Source: Candidatus Aminicenantota bacterium
Lineage (GTDB): Bacteria; Acidobacteriota; Aminicenantia; UBA2199
DNA: 23,355 bases
Assembly: GCA_023137075.1 (NCBI GenBank)
Contig: JAGLQA010000512.1
Coordinates: 1 to 23,355, forward strand
Reading direction: 5' to 3'
Shown here: piece after piece, positions 1-5,818 of the stretch
Layout of the letters: every line of letters begins with the position of its first letter
Position numbering within the stretch: the stretch's first letter is position 1
Position numbers and translations under genes: made by a program
The notes under the pieces: generated by a model
The model's input: the letters and a program-made list of their open reading frames with translations, nothing else
Told to the model about the DNA's origin: nothing
Database searches by the model: none

Positions 1-102
1 GGGGCGGTGGGTGCAAACGTGCAAATAGGTCCTTTTTTCTTTTAATCAAATTTCCAAGTTTCAATGCACTCCTTTGCTTATACATTGTTGTGTTCTGGCA
101 TT

Positions 103-999
103 TTATTCTTCTATAAACTCTATCGTTTTTCTTATCGAGTCATTGGAGTCATTCCCTATCCAAAATAAATGCCCCCATTCATTTTGAAGGATTTCAATTT
201 TTGAATTTTCAATCATATTATTGGCATGTTTGGCATGCTCCAATGATACACTATGGTCATTTTTACTGTGAATTATTAGAGTTGGACATTTAATTTTTGC
301 AACTATATCCCTGTTGATATTTTGGTCAATGTCATTAAGAAATCCTGTCCTAGAACGATAAAACTTCAATGAGGAAATCAATTCATTTATATCATCCCTA
401 TCTAGTTTATGGACTGGATTTTTTGAGAACTGAGGATAAAAACTCTTTGCTATCATACTTGGAAAAATTTTTGAAAAGAATCGAACCATTCCCCAAGTAA
501 ATCTTTCAACATTTGAATTAAATATCCTTTGGGCAGTTTTATAAATTTTTCCTTGCTCATCAAGCCATTTTTTTGAAATTGCAGATGCTAGAATCAACTT
601 ATTTACTTTGTCAGGATAATTGCTTGCTAACTCAATGGCTGTTAATCCACCCGCAGAAATCCCATAAATAATCACTTTCTCCAACGCTAAAGAATTCAAC
701 AATTCTACAAATAGTTCGGCTGCTTGTTGTGGTGTTTTATTATTATCTAATGGCGTTTTTCCATACCCGGGACGAGAAGGAGTAATCAATTGAAATTTTT
801 CTAAGTCAAATCCTTTATGACAAAGTGTTTCATCGCAATTTGAATGTCCACCATGAACGAATAAAATTGGAGTGCCTTTTCCAACGGTAGAGTATTCAAC
901 ATCTCCGAGTTTCGTTTTTTGTCTATAACGACAGCCATCACCCGTCCGCGTGCAATGCCTTTTCCCTTTTCTTGAATTACATATTGGACACTTAGCCAT
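103..999 (-). CDS. Alpha/beta hydrolase with Cys-rich N-terminal segment
   Basis: A 298-residue serine hydrolase of the alpha/beta fold, probably cytoplasmic; no signal peptide is seen. Oxyanion-hole HGG is at residues 49-51, the nucleophile elbow GISAGG puts Ser115 at the turn, and the acid Asp248 (SKNDHS) and base His277 (EWGHLFW) complete the triad, so it should be active. Substrate is unknown. The first ~30 residues are not part of the fold: Cys4, Cys7, Cys16 and Cys23 in a basic context (CPICNSRKGKRHC) look like a zinc knuckle. The start is supported by an AAGGA Shine-Dalgarno about 8 nt upstream, and no other in-frame Met lies near the hydrolase domain start. It is the last unit of the minus-strand cassette-like block; the spacer to ada carries an attC-like hairpin. 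AT-rich composition. Confidence 0.85.
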   Translation of the reverse strand: MAKCPICNSRKGKRHCTRTGDGCRYRQKTKLGDVEYSTVGKGTPILFVHGGHSNCDETLCHKGFDLEKFQLITPSRPGYGKTPLDNNKTPQQAAELFVELLNSLALEKVIIYGISAGGLTAIELASNYPDKVNKLILASAISKKWLDEQGKIYKTAQRIFNSNVERFTWGMVRFFSKIFPSMIAKSFYPQFSKNPVHKLDRDDINELISSLKFYRSRTGFLNDIDQNINRDIVAKIKCPTLIIHSKNDHSVSLEHAKHANNMIENSKIEILQNEWGHLFWIGNDSNDSIRKTIEFIEE

Positions 1000-1049
1000 C
1001 TATATTCCTTTTTACCATATTTCTGCTTGGTTTCGCTTATTTTTTATCA

Positions 1050-1138
1050 AAAGTGCACCATGCACATTTGAAATCAGCGGCCCGCAGCCGCAAAGCGAAG
1101 CGGCGCGGTTGACTGTCCGCCGGATATGATTGTTATGC
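1050..1138 (-). other. attC-like recombination site between ada and the hydrolase
   Basis: Read on the minus strand, the ada stop codon sits inside GCATAACAA, a good match to the inner end of an integron attC. It is followed by an imperfect palindrome: an arm CCGCGCCGC, a loop TTCGCTTT, and an arm GCGGC-T-GCGG. This gives about nine base pairs with one bulged T, then TGATTTCAA as in many attC right halves. The expected terminal core GTTRRRY is missing: the sequence continues ATGTGCATGGTGCAC. So this is either a degenerate attC or a related but different element. Confidence is moderate for the structure and lower for function. Confidence 0.42.
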
Positions 1139-2095
1139 TTTTGATTCTAACTTGAGCAAGTATTCTTTGCGCCATATTTTTCCTCCATAGCCCGTCATTT
1201 TCCCATCTTTACCAATTACCCTATGGCATGGAATAATTATTCCGATTCTATTATCACCATTGGCTTTGGCAACTGCTCTTACCGCTTTTGGATTATTAAT
1301 AGCAATTGCTTGATCTTGATATGAATTGGTTTTGCCATAGGGTATAGCTAACAATGCTTCCCATACGATTTCTTGGAATTGTGTTCCTTTTATATCAAGG
1401 GGGACATCGAATGTTTTTCTTGAACCACCAAAGTATTCTTGTAACTCAATGTTAAGCTGTGCAAAAAATGGACTGATACCACTGACTAAATTAGAAGAAT
1501 AATATTTTTCCAGGCGATTTAGTTGGGTCTCTAACATTCTTCTATCCATGAATTCCAACATACAGATGCCTTGCGTTGATGCACCCGCTATCATTGTACC
1601 AAACGGCGTAGGGATTTTAGTGATTACAATAGTATTTTTATCGGCTTTTTTTCCATTTTTGCTATCACCGATTTTTGTTGTACCAAAACGATGATTAACC
1701 CGAATTATTCTTATATAGTCTTGAAATGTTAAGTCGTGATTATCTTGAAACCATTTGCGAACTTTATCAGGGCTAATTCCCCTTTTTACTAAATCATAAT
1801 CTTTGAATTTTATGGTTGTGTTTTCGGCGATTTCCTGCAGCAATATTTTTACATCCCCAGGTGCTTTCCCTGATAAACTCATAGGTTTACATACTTTGCA
1901 AGGTCTGTACCCGTCCATCAAGGCATCTTTTGTTGTTTTATAAAATACCAGGTTTTCTTGTTTGGGTATTTTGGCAGTACAAGTAGGATTGCAAAAGATA
2001 CCTGTGGTTTTTACGGCAGTATAAAATTTACCCTCAAATTTTTTATCTTTATCTACTATTGCTTGATATAAAGCATCCGTGTCTTTTAGTATCAT
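1133..2095 (-). CDS. ada: Ada-type bifunctional regulator / O6-methylguanine-DNA methyltransferase
   Basis: Repairs alkylated DNA by transferring methyl groups to its own cysteines. The N-terminal Ada zinc domain has all four Cys (35, 39, 66, 69; TGIFCNPTC and RPCKVC), matching the spacing of E. coli Cys38/42/69/72. The middle AraC-like part (~100-140) is short and keeps mainly one helix-turn-helix-like stretch. The C-terminal methyltransferase domain (~155-318) has the active-site PCHRV with Cys290 and the FQ..VW and IPYG motifs. At 320 residues it is shorter than E. coli Ada (354), so the DNA-binding part is reduced and transcriptional activation is uncertain. The start has AGAGGA upstream, and a GTTAGAG core box lies only 11 nt before the ATG, suggesting it travels as a cassette. 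AT-rich like the hydrolase. Confidence 0.93.
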   Translation of the reverse strand: MILKDTDALYQAIVDKDKKFEGKFYTAVKTTGIFCNPTCTAKIPKQENLVFYKTTKDALMDGYRPCKVCKPMSLSGKAPGDVKILLQEIAENTTIKFKDYDLVKRGISPDKVRKWFQDNHDLTFQDYIRIIRVNHRFGTTKIGDSKNGKKADKNTIVITKIPTPFGTMIAGASTQGICMLEFMDRRMLETQLNRLEKYYSSNLVSGISPFFAQLNIELQEYFGGSRKTFDVPLDIKGTQFQEIVWEALLAIPYGKTNSYQDQAIAINNPKAVRAVAKANGDNRIGIIIPCHRVIGKDGKMTGYGGKIWRKEYLLKLESKA

Positions 2096-2102
2096 TTTTT
2101 GT

Positions 2103-2131
2103 TTCCTCTAACGTTCAAATCAGTTGCGCCC
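2103..2131 (-). other. Cassette-boundary core box upstream of ada
   Basis: On the minus strand the sequence reads GCGCAACTGATTTGAAC then GTTAGAG (2106-2112) and runs straight into the ada Shine-Dalgarno. The stretch ACTGATTT-GAACGTTAG closely resembles the right half and crossover core of integron attC sites (GTTRRRY, last base unmatched). The gene starting immediately after the core is typical of cassettes. No convincing left half pairs with it in the preceding ~80 nt, which is a weakness. Confidence 0.4.
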
Positions 2132-2189
2132 GGAACGTCGGGAAGGCGTGTGAGATCAGCTTAACTATTACAATTCAGGAATTGGGACT

Positions 2190-2310
2190 TGTGTTGGTTT
2201 TAGGCGAATATTTCTTCTCATGTGATACCGCGATTCACAGCTTATTCTCACTCGTCTCATACCGATAATGAACCCGCAACAAAGTCATAAAGTCATGCAC
2301 CGTGCACATT
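2190..2310 (-). repeat. Direct repeat copy A (~115-bp intergenic element)
   Basis: Near-identical to the copy at 3170-3282: about 10 differences over 113 aligned bases by hand count. Copy A also has an extra 8 bp from a tandem duplication of AAAGTCAT at 2281-2298. The gene-proximal end carries the near-palindrome ATGCACCGTGCACAT. Internally there is a dyad (GTGA..TCAC in this copy, TGATAC..GTATCA in copy B) with the loop conserved. It lies just 3' of the unknown membrane protein gene, in the position an attC would occupy. No reading frame of note is present. Confidence 0.8.
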
Positions 2311-2342
2311 GGTACATTTGGCCATTTGTCCTGTTTTTAATT

Positions 2343-2858
2343 TCAATATTCTATCTTTAACGAAGGCCCATATTGAAAACTGCCATCGATTACACAACCG
2401 ACTGTGTAGTATGATTTTTCGGATACTTTAGTTGCATTAGAAAAAGCACTCTGCGCAACTATCCAAAACAGCAGATAGTCCCCTTCTTCAAAAACCTGAT
2501 CTAAGTTTTCACTTGTTTGAAATACCCACGCATATCTTTCATTTGTTTTTGTATCCTCAAATTTAGTAAGAACTAATATTTCTTTGATTTTCATGGGTAT
2601 TTCGTAGAAATGTTTTCTTTTTCCTCCAGGTGTATTCTGTAATTTTATCCGATGCAATTCGGCTTTCACATTAATGACTGGGTACTTTGTTCGATTGACA
2701 ACTTTTATACGAAAACCTCCGCCAGAACATTTTGCTATATGCTCACTGATTTCAAGCTTTGGTCTAGATTTATGATAAATCAGAAATATGAATAGAAAAG
2801 ATGCCGCAAAACTTGATAATATTCCGAGAGGAATTGCTAATAAAATAGCATAGTCCAT
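2343..2858 (-). CDS. Small single-pass membrane protein of unknown function
   Basis: 171 residues. One N-terminal hydrophobic segment (about residues 4-28, ILLAIPLGILSSFAASFLF) is followed by basic residues (YHKSRPK) and a ~130-residue soluble part rich in alternating hydrophobics (VIVNRT-like, WVFQTS, LLFWIVAQS), suggestive of a beta-sandwich facing the cytoplasm after the positive-inside rule. I do not recognise a family. The start is chosen because AAGGAG lies 7 nt before this ATG; an in-frame ATG 42 nt upstream would span the CGTTATG boundary box and has no ribosome site. It is alone between two cassette-like boundaries and is AT-rich. Membrane-anchored orphan proteins of this size are frequent in integron cassettes. 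Confidence 0.7.
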   Translation of the reverse strand: MDYAILLAIPLGILSSFAASFLFIFLIYHKSRPKLEISEHIAKCSGGGFRIKVVNRTKYPVINVKAELHRIKLQNTPGGKRKHFYEIPMKIKEILVLTKFEDTKTNERYAWVFQTSENLDQVFEEGDYLLFWIVAQSAFSNATKVSEKSYYTVGCVIDGSFQYGPSLKIEY

Positions 2859-2876
2859 TATTGGCTCCTTAAAAGA

Positions 2877-2900
2877 CATAACGATTGAGTGCACCTGCAT
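2877..2900 (-). other. Cassette-boundary-like motif (CGTTATG) before the membrane protein gene
   Basis: The minus strand reads ATGCAGGTGCACTCAATCGTTATG, with the CGTTATG at 2877-2883, 19 nt before the start codon at 2858. The CTCAATCGTTATG stretch resembles the right end of attC sites and repeats the CGTTATG found at 4629-4635. A small hairpin (CTGCA...TGCAG) immediately precedes it. Confidence 0.35.
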
Positions 2901-2939
2901 TTTGGAGTGCAGCGGAAAAATGTCAGGTGAGACGATTTA

Positions 2940-3108
2940 TTATATATGCTTTTCTTTTTCATCATCTTTGAGATTTGCCTGTTTCCCCGCTGTATCACAC
3001 GATGTGCGAAAGCGGTCCTTAATCCAATTCTCCTACTGTTGCGACCTGCCTGTATTTAACATCTTCAAACTCATTGGCAAACTGGGTCGGTGCGTACATT
3101 TTGTGCAT
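2940..3108 (-). pseudogene. Decayed small reading frame, probably frameshifted
   Basis: On the minus strand a frame opens MHKMYAPTQFANEFEDVKYR and continues to VGELD before a stop. The +1-shifted frame then continues ENWIKDRFRTSCDTAGKQAN and LKDDEKEKHI to a TAA at 2940. The two halves join naturally at ..VGE/NWIK.. and both have protein-like composition, so I infer one ~60-residue gene broken by a single-base change in a run near 3025. Alternatives are programmed frameshifting or chance. No family recognised. It lies between repeat copy B and the next cassette boundary, exactly where a cassette gene would be expected. Confidence 0.3.
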
Positions 3109-3169
3109 CTTTCGGAATGGCAGCGCGGCCTATTTGCATATATTCACGAATGCACACCGTTCCCGAGAT

Positions 3170-3282
3170 TGTGTTGGTTTTGGGCGAATATTTCTTCTCA
3201 GTTGATACCGCGATTCACAGCTTAGTATCACTCGTTTCATACCGATAATGATCCCACAATAAAGTCATGCACAGTGCACATT
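3170..3282 (-). repeat. Direct repeat copy B (~113-bp intergenic element)
   Basis: Second copy of the element at 2190-2310. It begins on the minus strand with ATGTGCACTGTGCATGACTT and contains the dyad TGATAC(16 nt)GTATCA. Unlike copy A it overlaps a gene: the last codons of the 365-residue protein (NVHCA and its TGA) are encoded by the repeat itself, which suggests the gene was joined to the element by recombination. Confidence 0.8.
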
Positions 3283-4362
3283 TTTATGTGTGCCCTTCTC
3301 TGATGGTGTCACGAGGTCTCCGGCCTTTCGTCGCATGACGACAAGATACTGAAGCGCATGTTCAATATGATCTCTGTACCGCAATGGTCGGCGCATGATG
3401 ACGCTTCTGACGCACACGTATTGAGTGCCGAACTCAAAGCAGATCTGGTCGATCTTGTCTCGGTTCTCCTTCCGGCCAATAAGGTAGATCGTGTCCACAC
3501 CCTTCGATGCGAGAGTCCTTTTGATGTAGTTGAGGTACGGTTGAAGGGACGTCAGAAGCTTGCGTGGTTTGCCTACGAGAACAACACCAAACCGAGTGTA
3601 GGAGCCGTCGAAGTTCAGATCGCCTTCATCCCCCACTGTCCTCTGGGACAGTGGGCGCAGAAATCCTACCACATCGTACAGCTCCTTTGCGATCAAGTCG
3701 TCGCGTCGCCTGCCAAAGACCTTGTCTCCCAGGTACTCAAGTTCCTGAACCAGCAGGGGGAAGAAGAAACCAGCCTGGTCGATGATGCCAAAATCATCAA
3801 TGAGTACAGCAACCTTGCTTTTCGTATCACGCGTCTTGGGATGCAGGTACTCATCCAAAAAGTACCCCACGACGGAAGGCTTCTCCTCTTTCAGGAGTTT
3901 GGAGGACACAAAGATGTCGAGCGCATCACGTTGCGGAACTGAAAGATAGCGCTTGGTCTTCGTGAGAAGGCACTTAGAGACGTACAGATACGAGGCGTGA
4001 ACGAAGTTGTGGTCATTAGGATCGTGTGCCCGAAGTCGGAGAACTACACGTCCGTCCGCGAGCAGTGCCGATCGTTGCGTGTTCGCGTCGACCCATTCCA
4101 ATTCGAGTTTATCCTCAAACGATCCTGGGACCCTCTTCCTCAGTCGTCGAACGTAGTCGTTAACTCGTCCTTGGAGGTCATGCTTGATCGCTCTCTTTCG
4201 TGCCGAGCGGAAAAGTCCTCCCAGTGAGCTGATGCCCTTCCAGAGGAGAGCCGACCACTTTTCGATCTTCTCAGGGAAGAACAGGAGCACGATCAATAGG
4301 ACTACAGCGGGCGGAAGCCCGATCAGAAGATCCTTCAGAATATCAGCGAAGTAGTCGGTCAT
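3265..4362 (-). CDS. Membrane-anchored protein of unknown function (partner of zinc-ribbon protein)
   Basis: 365 residues, family not recognised. A strong transmembrane segment at residues ~12-29 (LIGLPPAVVLLIVLLFF) is followed by a basic stretch (FRSARKRAIKHDLQGR) and a large, presumably cytoplasmic region. That region has mixed alpha/beta character: hydrophobic strands ended by acidic or basic turns, e.g. KVAVLIDDFG at ~183-192, FGVVLVGK near 258-265 and TIYLIGRKENRDK near 290-302. No Walker, HNH, TIR or nuclease motif is evident. The start ATG overlaps the stop region of the upstream zinc-ribbon gene by 4 nt, so the two are translationally coupled. Its 3' end runs into repeat copy B. GC content and codon choice differ sharply from the AT-rich neighbours, pointing to separate acquisition. 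Confidence 0.75.
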   Translation of the reverse strand: MTDYFADILKDLLIGLPPAVVLLIVLLFFPEKIEKWSALLWKGISSLGGLFRSARKRAIKHDLQGRVNDYVRRLRKRVPGSFEDKLELEWVDANTQRSALLADGRVVLRLRAHDPNDHNFVHASYLYVSKCLLTKTKRYLSVPQRDALDIFVSSKLLKEEKPSVVGYFLDEYLHPKTRDTKSKVAVLIDDFGIIDQAGFFFPLLVQELEYLGDKVFGRRRDDLIAKELYDVVGFLRPLSQRTVGDEGDLNFDGSYTRFGVVLVGKPRKLLTSLQPYLNYIKRTLASKGVDTIYLIGRKENRDKIDQICFEFGTQYVCVRSVIMRRPLRYRDHIEHALQYLVVMRRKAGDLVTPSEKGTHKNVHCA

Positions 4363-4592
4363 GCTGTCTCTCCCGTTACTGCTTCAATATTCTTCACGCA
4401 TGTGACTCGGGAGCAGACTACGGCTATCGTCTTGTTGACAGGCAACACAGCCTGAAGGGTGTCTATGCTGACGGTCTCGCCGCAGACATGGCAGGTGGTC
4501 TCGCCAGCCTCGATAGGGCGGCGAAGACCAACTGAATCGAGAAACTTGAGCAGGTCGTCGTCATGGACTGCGCGAACCTTATGTTTTTGCAC
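4359..4592 (-). CDS. Small zinc-ribbon-like protein of unknown function
   Basis: 77 residues with two Cys pairs, CHVCGE at ~34-39 and VCSRVTC near 59-65, spaced like a treble-clef or zinc ribbon. The N-terminus is charged (KHKVRAVHDDDLLKFLDS). It begins with GTG, supported by AGGAGG six to seven nt upstream; the CGTTATG boundary box is 37 nt upstream. It overlaps the start of the 365-residue membrane protein gene by 4 nt, so the pair is one unit. Possible roles are a nucleic-acid- or partner-binding subunit of the membrane protein; nothing in the sequence decides it. Confidence 0.7.
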   Translation of the reverse strand: MQKHKVRAVHDDDLLKFLDSVGLRRPIEAGETTCHVCGETVSIDTLQAVLPVNKTIAVVCSRVTCVKNIEAVTGETA

Positions 4593-4626
4593 TGTAGACC
4601 TCCTTGTTTGGCCTTATTCTCGCATG

Positions 4627-4670
4627 CACATAACGCCGAGTTGAGGGATCCCTAAACTCGACTTTTTTTT
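4627..4670 (-). other. Hairpin plus CGTTATG boundary at the edge of the cassette block
   Basis: CGAGTT(4637-4642), AGGGATCCCT and AACTCG(4655-4660) form a hairpin with one G-A mismatch. On the minus strand it is followed at once by GGCGTTATGTGCATG, the same boundary motif seen at the other cassettes. On the plus strand it is followed by eight T, which would make a rho-independent terminator, but no plus-strand gene lies upstream. It also sits 15 nt after the stop of the 38-residue gene. Best read as the first boundary site of the block, with possible terminator activity. Confidence 0.35.
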
Positions 4671-4674
4671 ATAT

Positions 4675-4791
4675 TTATTGGCTCTTGTCTGTTTTTTTTG
4701 CTTTTTTCTGTTTCCGTTTTTCTTTTAGGGTGAGTACGGCTTTTTTTTGATTCTCTCGTTTGCCTTTATCTTTTTTTCCTTTATCGCCCAT
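4675..4791 (-). CDS. 38-residue Lys-rich small protein
   Basis: A short gene with a perfect AAGGAGG Shine-Dalgarno 7 nt before ATG. The product starts MGDKGKKDKGKRENQKK, continues AVLTLKEKRKQKKAKK and ends TDKSQ, with about half its residues Lys or Arg. I recognise this MGDK-K-DKGKR pattern from memory as a recurrent uncharacterised peptide in diverse bacteria; it would bind nucleic acid or be intrinsically disordered, but that is inference. A promoter-like pair lies ~150 nt upstream. No transmembrane or Cys residues. Confidence 0.7.
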   Translation of the reverse strand: MGDKGKKDKGKRENQKKAVLTLKEKRKQKKAKKTDKSQ

Positions 4792-4941
4792 GTTAAATCC
4801 TCCTTATATGAAATTTATTTTACAGGCTTCCGCCGCTACGAATTGCCTTGCTTACTGATAATTTAGTAGTTACTAGTATCATTCCCGTGCAAGTTCTTCA
4901 ATTCCGCCGCTTTTCAGATTCCTGTCCGCGTCTTAAAGAAA

Positions 4942-4971
4942 ATAATTAGCATAGAAAATAAATATAGTCAA
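4942..4971 (-). promoter_or_regulatory. Sigma70-type promoter for the Lys-rich small protein
   Basis: On the minus strand TTGACT (4966-4971) is followed after 18 nt by AATTAT (4942-4947), within very AT-rich DNA. This would give a ~140-nt leader before the AAGGAGG and ATG at 4791. The leader (4792-4935) shows no clear riboswitch-like fold by eye. The -10 box is only a 4/6 match. Confidence 0.4.
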
Positions 4972-5063
4972 GAAAAAAATGAGATAATTTTCTTTTCTAA
5001 CAATACCCTTGATTAAATCCAATGTCCTTCTTACGTAACGAATCACATCGCACGGGTAGACTA

Positions 5064-5300
5064 TCAGAGTCCTTTTTTTGCCAGTTTTTTTCTTGCATGG
5101 GCCAGTTCCACTTCTTCTCGATGTTTGTTTGCTTCTTCGATGGTTTTGAATTTGAAAATGCCTTTAGGGTATGAGATAGGGTTAAGTTTATTGGCAAAGT
5201 CCCATAGTTCTGCAACCCTGGCAAGGTATGCGTCATCAGGTTTGCTTTCCCACAACGCTTTCTCCGCCTCTTCAAAAGTCTTAAATTTTTGCACCGGCAT
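5064..5300 (-). CDS. Small partner protein of the nucleotidyltransferase (TA-like)
   Basis: 78 residues, charged, no Cys or transmembrane segment. The core ..FEEAEKALW..PDDAYLARVAELWDFANKL..PKGIFKFKTIEEANKHREE has two similar ..F+T.EEA.. segments (~6-14 and ~50-60), hinting at an internal duplication. From memory this is a small-protein type repeatedly found next to short nucleotidyltransferases; no function is established to my knowledge. It starts 5 nt after the upstream gene's stop, with AAGAAGAGG as ribosome site at the end of that gene. Translationally coupled, so likely co-regulated with the nucleotidyltransferase. Confidence 0.75.
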   Translation of the reverse strand: MPVQKFKTFEEAEKALWESKPDDAYLARVAELWDFANKLNPISYPKGIFKFKTIEEANKHREEVELAHARKKLAKKGL

Positions 5301-5305
5301 GCTGA

Positions 5306-5809
5306 TTACCTCTTCTTTGGTTTTCTTTTTTCTGAAACTTCCTTCTGCCTGATGTCAATAAAGTCTTTCAAATATGCCGCATCGAATTTATCTTTATAGC
5401 GCATTGAGTCTTTCTTGAGATTGTACAGGGTTTCCGGGGTGGCGATTTTTATTTTTGTACCTTCATAATGAATGGTTTCATATTCCAGGTCTTCATAGAC
5501 TGCCACTTCCCCAATACGCGCCATAATATCGATATAGAAATCATCAGGTGTTCCATAACGAATAACAGCAAATTCTTGCAGCTCTTCCAGCGTAATCTCT
5601 TTAATGGACTCATCCTCGAAGATAGAAAGTAGAGCCTTTCTAAGTTGTTCGATATTCTTATCATCCATTTTAACAAAAATATCAATGTCCCTGGTCAATC
5701 TTTCAATACCATGAAGAATCACAGCAACTCCTCCCACCAGGATATATTGCACCTTTTGCTTGTCAAGCGCGTCCAGGACACGTAAAAAAATTTTTAATTG
5801 ATTATTCAT
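5306..5809 (-). CDS. Nucleotidyltransferase-fold protein (AbiEii/MNT-like)
   Basis: 167 residues of the Pol beta-like nucleotidyltransferase superfamily. The helix-turn and catalytic strand read VGGVAVILHGIERLTRDIDI (residues ~26-45), giving the GG and the DxD metal ligands. A third acidic strand is plausible at FYIDIMARIG. It is the short single-domain form seen in type IV or MNT-like toxin modules, which transfer NMP to protein or tRNA targets. The next gene, 5 nt downstream, is a 78-residue small protein, supporting a two-gene module. The start ATG at 5809 is preferred because an in-frame GTG at 5827 overlaps the -10 box TATAAT. With the promoter -10 ending 9 nt before the ATG, the mRNA should be leaderless. 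Confidence 0.82.
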   Translation of the reverse strand: MNNQLKIFLRVLDALDKQKVQYILVGGVAVILHGIERLTRDIDIFVKMDDKNIEQLRKALLSIFEDESIKEITLEELQEFAVIRYGTPDDFYIDIMARIGEVAVYEDLEYETIHYEGTKIKIATPETLYNLKKDSMRYKDKFDAAYLKDFIDIRQKEVSEKRKPKKR

Positions 5810-5818
5810 GACTACATT

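Larger units (their letters stand above)
1..4660 (-). mobile_element. Candidate integron-like gene-cassette block (no integrase in view)
   Basis: What is seen: five reading units on one strand, each with few or no partners, separated by short spacers with shared elements. CGTTAG or CGTTATG boxes lie 11-37 nt before the start codons at 2095, 2858 and 4592. A TAACAA box overlaps the ada stop codon and leads into a GC-rich imperfect hairpin. Two near-identical ~115-bp direct repeats lie 3' of two units, and an ATGTGCAY motif recurs at the boundaries. Known of the family: integron attC sites have GTTRRRY/RYYYAAC core boxes around an imperfect palindrome, and cassettes carry one or two promoterless genes in one orientation. 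Inference: this is a cassette array or its decayed remnant. Base composition differs strongly between units (3265-4592 is GC-rich, its neighbours AT-rich). Weak points are the degenerate cores and the lack of intI and attI. Confidence 0.42.

Noticed and set aside
2902..3225. Plus-strand open frame of 107 codons
   Set aside because: It runs through the repeat element and the antisense of the decayed frame, has no ribosome site, and its product is Cys/Phe-rich without protein-like pattern.
3358..3942. Plus-strand open frame of 194 codons opposite the 365-residue gene
   Set aside because: Antisense shadow in GC-rich coding DNA; no ribosome site, and the minus-strand frame has a transmembrane segment and translational coupling.
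4637..4670. Plus-strand rho-independent terminator
   Set aside because: The hairpin and T8 fit, but no plus-strand gene lies upstream; kept only as a cassette-boundary hairpin with possible terminator activity.
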